7,104 bases of DNA, from assembly GCA_030613125.1 (NCBI GenBank), contig JAUWMO010000179.1:1-7104 (forward strand). Reading direction: 5' to 3'. Made by a program: the position numbers and the translations under genes. The number at the start of each line of letters is the position of its first letter. Within the stretch, counting starts at the first letter, position 1. A model generated the notes under the pieces. The model was given only the letters and a program-made list of their open reading frames with translations. It was not told where the DNA came from and ran no database searches. This document shows, one piece after another, positions 5,614-7,104 of this stretch. The DNA comes from Bacteroidota bacterium. Lineage in GTDB: Bacteria > Bacteroidota > Bacteroidia > Bacteroidales > VadinHA17.

Positions 5614-6747
5614 CTATAGTTCGTCAGCTATTTCCAACAAGTTATGAGTAATATAGTTTAATTGTTCCTTAGATAATTCAGTATGAATTGGTAATGAGAT
5701 TACAGTTTTACACAATTCTTCAGTTACTATAAAATCTTTATCAGAATAATCCGGATTTTGGTATGCTTTCTGACAGTGCAAAGGCACCGGATAATAGATC
5801 ATGGCCGGGATCTCTCTGGCTGCAAGTCTTTCCTTAAGGAGATCCCTGCTGATTCCTTTTGTTTTTAAAGTATATTGATGAAAAATGTGATTTGACCAGG
5901 TAACCTTTTTGGGAATCACCAGATTTTTATGCTCTTTTAAAATCTGGTCATAATATCTGGCTGCATCCTGCCTGGCCATGTTATACTTATCAAGATATTT
6001 AAGTTTCACATTTAAAATAGCTGCCTGAAGAGAATCAAGCCTTGAATTTATACCTACATAATCGTGATAATATTTTACTTTCATGCCATGATTAACAGTA
6101 TATCTGAGTTTTTCAGCCAACTCGTCATTGTTTGTAAGAATGGCACCTCCGTCGCCATAAGCACCGAGGTTTTTTGAAGGGAAAAAAGATGTGCAACCAA
6201 TATCACCAATAGTACCGGCTTTCTTTTTATGTCCATCTTCAAACAAATAATCAACCCCGGTTGCCTGAGCTGCATCTTCAACTACATAAAGATTATATTT
6301 TTGTGCTAAGTCAATTATATCTTCCATAGGTGCACATTGGCCATACAAATGAACTGGAATTATTGCCTTGGTTTTTTCATTAATGGCCTTTTCAATTGAA
6401 TCCGGATCAATATTAAAATCATCGGGCCGTACATCCACAAGCCTGGGTTTCAGTCCTAATAATGCAATAGCTTCAACTGTAGCAATAAAAGTAAAATCAG
6501 CAGTGATAACCTCATCCCCCGGTTTCAGGCCTAGTGCCATCAAAGCTACCTGCAGGGCATCAGTACCATTCCCACATGGGATAACATGTTTAACATTAAG
6601 GTAATTTTCTAAATTACCGGAAAATTCTTTAACCTCCTTTCCATTGATAAAAGCTGTTGAATGAAAGACATTTTGTACAGCCTTTTCAATCTCATCCCGG
6701 ATTTTTTTATACTGACCTTTGAGGTCAACCATACTTATTTCTTCCAT
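5614..6747 (-). CDS. wbpE: PLP-dependent UDP-3-keto-hexuronate aminotransferase (WbpE/WlbC, DegT/DnrJ/EryC1/StrS family)
   Basis: WbpE transfers an amino group from L-glutamate to C3 of UDP-3-keto-GlcNAcA and releases the 2-oxoglutarate that WbpB uses. The protein is 377 aa, normal for fold-type I sugar aminotransferases. The start region MVDLKGQY (residues 6-13) is typical of WbpE-like proteins. GNGTDAL at 59-65 binds the PLP phosphate. VEDAAQATG at 156-164 has Asp158 (PLP ring nitrogen) and Gln161. SFFPSKNLGAYGDGG at 187-201 has the Schiff-base Lys192. GINSRLDSLQAAIL follows further on, and YYPVPLHCQKAY lies near the C-terminus. A somewhat long loop (about 166-178, rich in Lys) separates the Asp158 and Lys192 motifs, as in other Bacteroidota homologues that I recall. 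The ATG at 6747 is preceded by an AT-rich leader with no Shine-Dalgarno sequence. It is the first clear gene of the run. Confidence 0.95.
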   Translation of the reverse strand: MEEISMVDLKGQYKKIRDEIEKAVQNVFHSTAFINGKEVKEFSGNLENYLNVKHVIPCGNGTDALQVALMALGLKPGDEVITADFTFIATVEAIALLGLKPRLVDVRPDDFNIDPDSIEKAINEKTKAIIPVHLYGQCAPMEDIIDLAQKYNLYVVEDAAQATGVDYLFEDGHKKKAGTIGDIGCTSFFPSKNLGAYGDGGAILTNNDELAEKLRYTVNHGMKVKYYHDYVGINSRLDSLQAAILNVKLKYLDKYNMARQDAARYYDQILKEHKNLVIPKKVTWSNHIFHQYTLKTKGISRDLLKERLAAREIPAMIYYPVPLHCQKAYQNPDYSDKDFIVTEELCKTVISLPIHTELSKEQLNYITHNLLEIADEL

Positions 6748-7104
6748 GTATTTTGTGGCAAGTAAATTTTACGAAATTAACGAATAAATTATAGAACCTT
6801 TATAATTTTAAATTTCCAGCAAAAGCAAAATTTTTGGGTTTTAAAGAAAATAAAAACTAATAATCCTTGCACATCAATGATTATACTATTGTAATTAATC
6901 TTTCAAAATTAAACCAAGTTTAGTGTCGGACTTTGTTCAGACCCGTAAAAACCAAGGTCATAATCAACATGGTAAAAATATACTTTTCGTAAATATTATT
7001 TATCTGTTATTTTTTTAATATCCATATTCAAGCGCTTACTTGTATAACCTGTCATTATCCTGCATATCCATCCACATGGCAAATAATAGAAATTGAAATC
7101 CACT
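6748..7104. other. Mostly non-coding AT-rich region upstream of wbpE; possible gene tail at the right edge
   Basis: No gene is evident in 6748-6995, where both strands are rich in stops. It holds the wbpE leader and one candidate promoter octamer. From about 7022 to the edge the DNA is less AT-rich, which may mark the 3' end of a gene upstream of wbpE on the minus strand. Two minus frames are open from the edge. One gives 22 residues ending DMQDNDRLYK with TAA at 7038-7036. The other gives 35 residues ending MDIKKITDK with TAA at 6998-6996. The sequence cannot decide between them, neither is recognisable, and both may be chance. Confidence 0.3.
6904..6911 (-). promoter_or_regulatory. Candidate Bacteroidota -7 promoter element upstream of wbpE
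   Basis: The minus strand reads TAATTTTG, matching TAnnTTTG. It shares the 11-nt string TTAATTTTGAA with the candidate upstream of wbpB. No good TTTG -33 box is found 19-21 nt further upstream. Transcription from here would give a leader of about 150 nt before the wbpE ATG. The call rests on consensus and position only. Confidence 0.35.

Noticed and set aside
6368..6604. Plus-strand open frame of 78 codons opposite wbpE, and the minus-strand frames at 6081-6281 and 1988-2173
   Set aside because: All lie inside wbpE or galE in other frames and have no recognisable protein features.
6911..6956. Short direct repeat AACCAAG upstream of wbpE
   Set aside because: It is 7-8 bp in AT-rich DNA with no further structure and is expected by chance.
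1..7104. CRISPR arrays, tRNA/rRNA genes, insertion sequences, toxin-antitoxin or phage genes
   Set aside because: Read on both strands, no periodic repeats, tRNA-like sequences, transposase motifs or small gene pairs of these kinds were seen.

Overview
The window looks like part of a surface-polysaccharide (O-antigen or capsule) nucleotide-sugar locus from a member of the Bacteroidota. The evidence is AT-rich DNA with very AT-rich spacers, weak or absent Shine-Dalgarno sequences, candidate promoters fitting the Bacteroidota -7 consensus TAnnTTTG, and proteins resembling the Bacteroidales versions of these enzymes. The genus cannot be read from the sequence.

Six complete genes lie on the minus strand and fill about 396-6747. 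In transcription order they are wbpE (aminotransferase), wbpD (N-acetyltransferase), wbpB (Gfo/Idh/MocA 3-dehydrogenase), a TviB/WbpO-type nucleotide-sugar 6-dehydrogenase, galE (UDP-hexose 4-epimerase) and rfbB (dTDP-glucose 4,6-dehydratase). The spacers are 2, 196, 16, 42 and 18 nt, so the genes are probably one operon, or two transcription units divided at the 196-nt gap. Two starts are not ATG: GTG for wbpB and TTG for rfbB. In both cases an in-frame stop just upstream leaves no better choice.

The first four genes encode a complete route from a UDP-HexNAc to a UDP-2,3-diacetamido-2,3-dideoxy-hexuronic acid. The order of reactions is C6 oxidation (TviB-type), C3 oxidation (WbpB), C3 transamination (WbpE) and 3-N-acetylation (WbpD). 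By the Pseudomonas/Bordetella model the product is UDP-GlcNAc3NAcA. The WbpI 2-epimerase that would give the manno isomer is not in the window. GalE could supply UDP-Gal, and possibly UDP-GalNAc. RfbB makes dTDP-4-keto-6-deoxyglucose, but its usual partners rfbA, rfbC and rfbD are not here. No glycosyltransferase, flippase or polymerase is visible.

The left edge (1-141) holds the 3' end of an unidentified membrane protein on the plus strand, convergent with rfbB. The 254-nt spacer to rfbB holds only weak terminator-like hairpins. The right 357 nt upstream of wbpE are mostly AT-rich non-coding DNA with one candidate promoter, and may include the tail of another minus-strand gene at the very edge.

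The six enzymes belong to known families, and I do not see a clearly new system. The most unusual part is the 196-nt wbpD-wbpB gap. It combines a promoter-like octamer, a 14-codon reading frame and a palindrome whose arms can pair in two mutually exclusive ways. It could be an internal regulated leader or the remains of a REP-like repeat.
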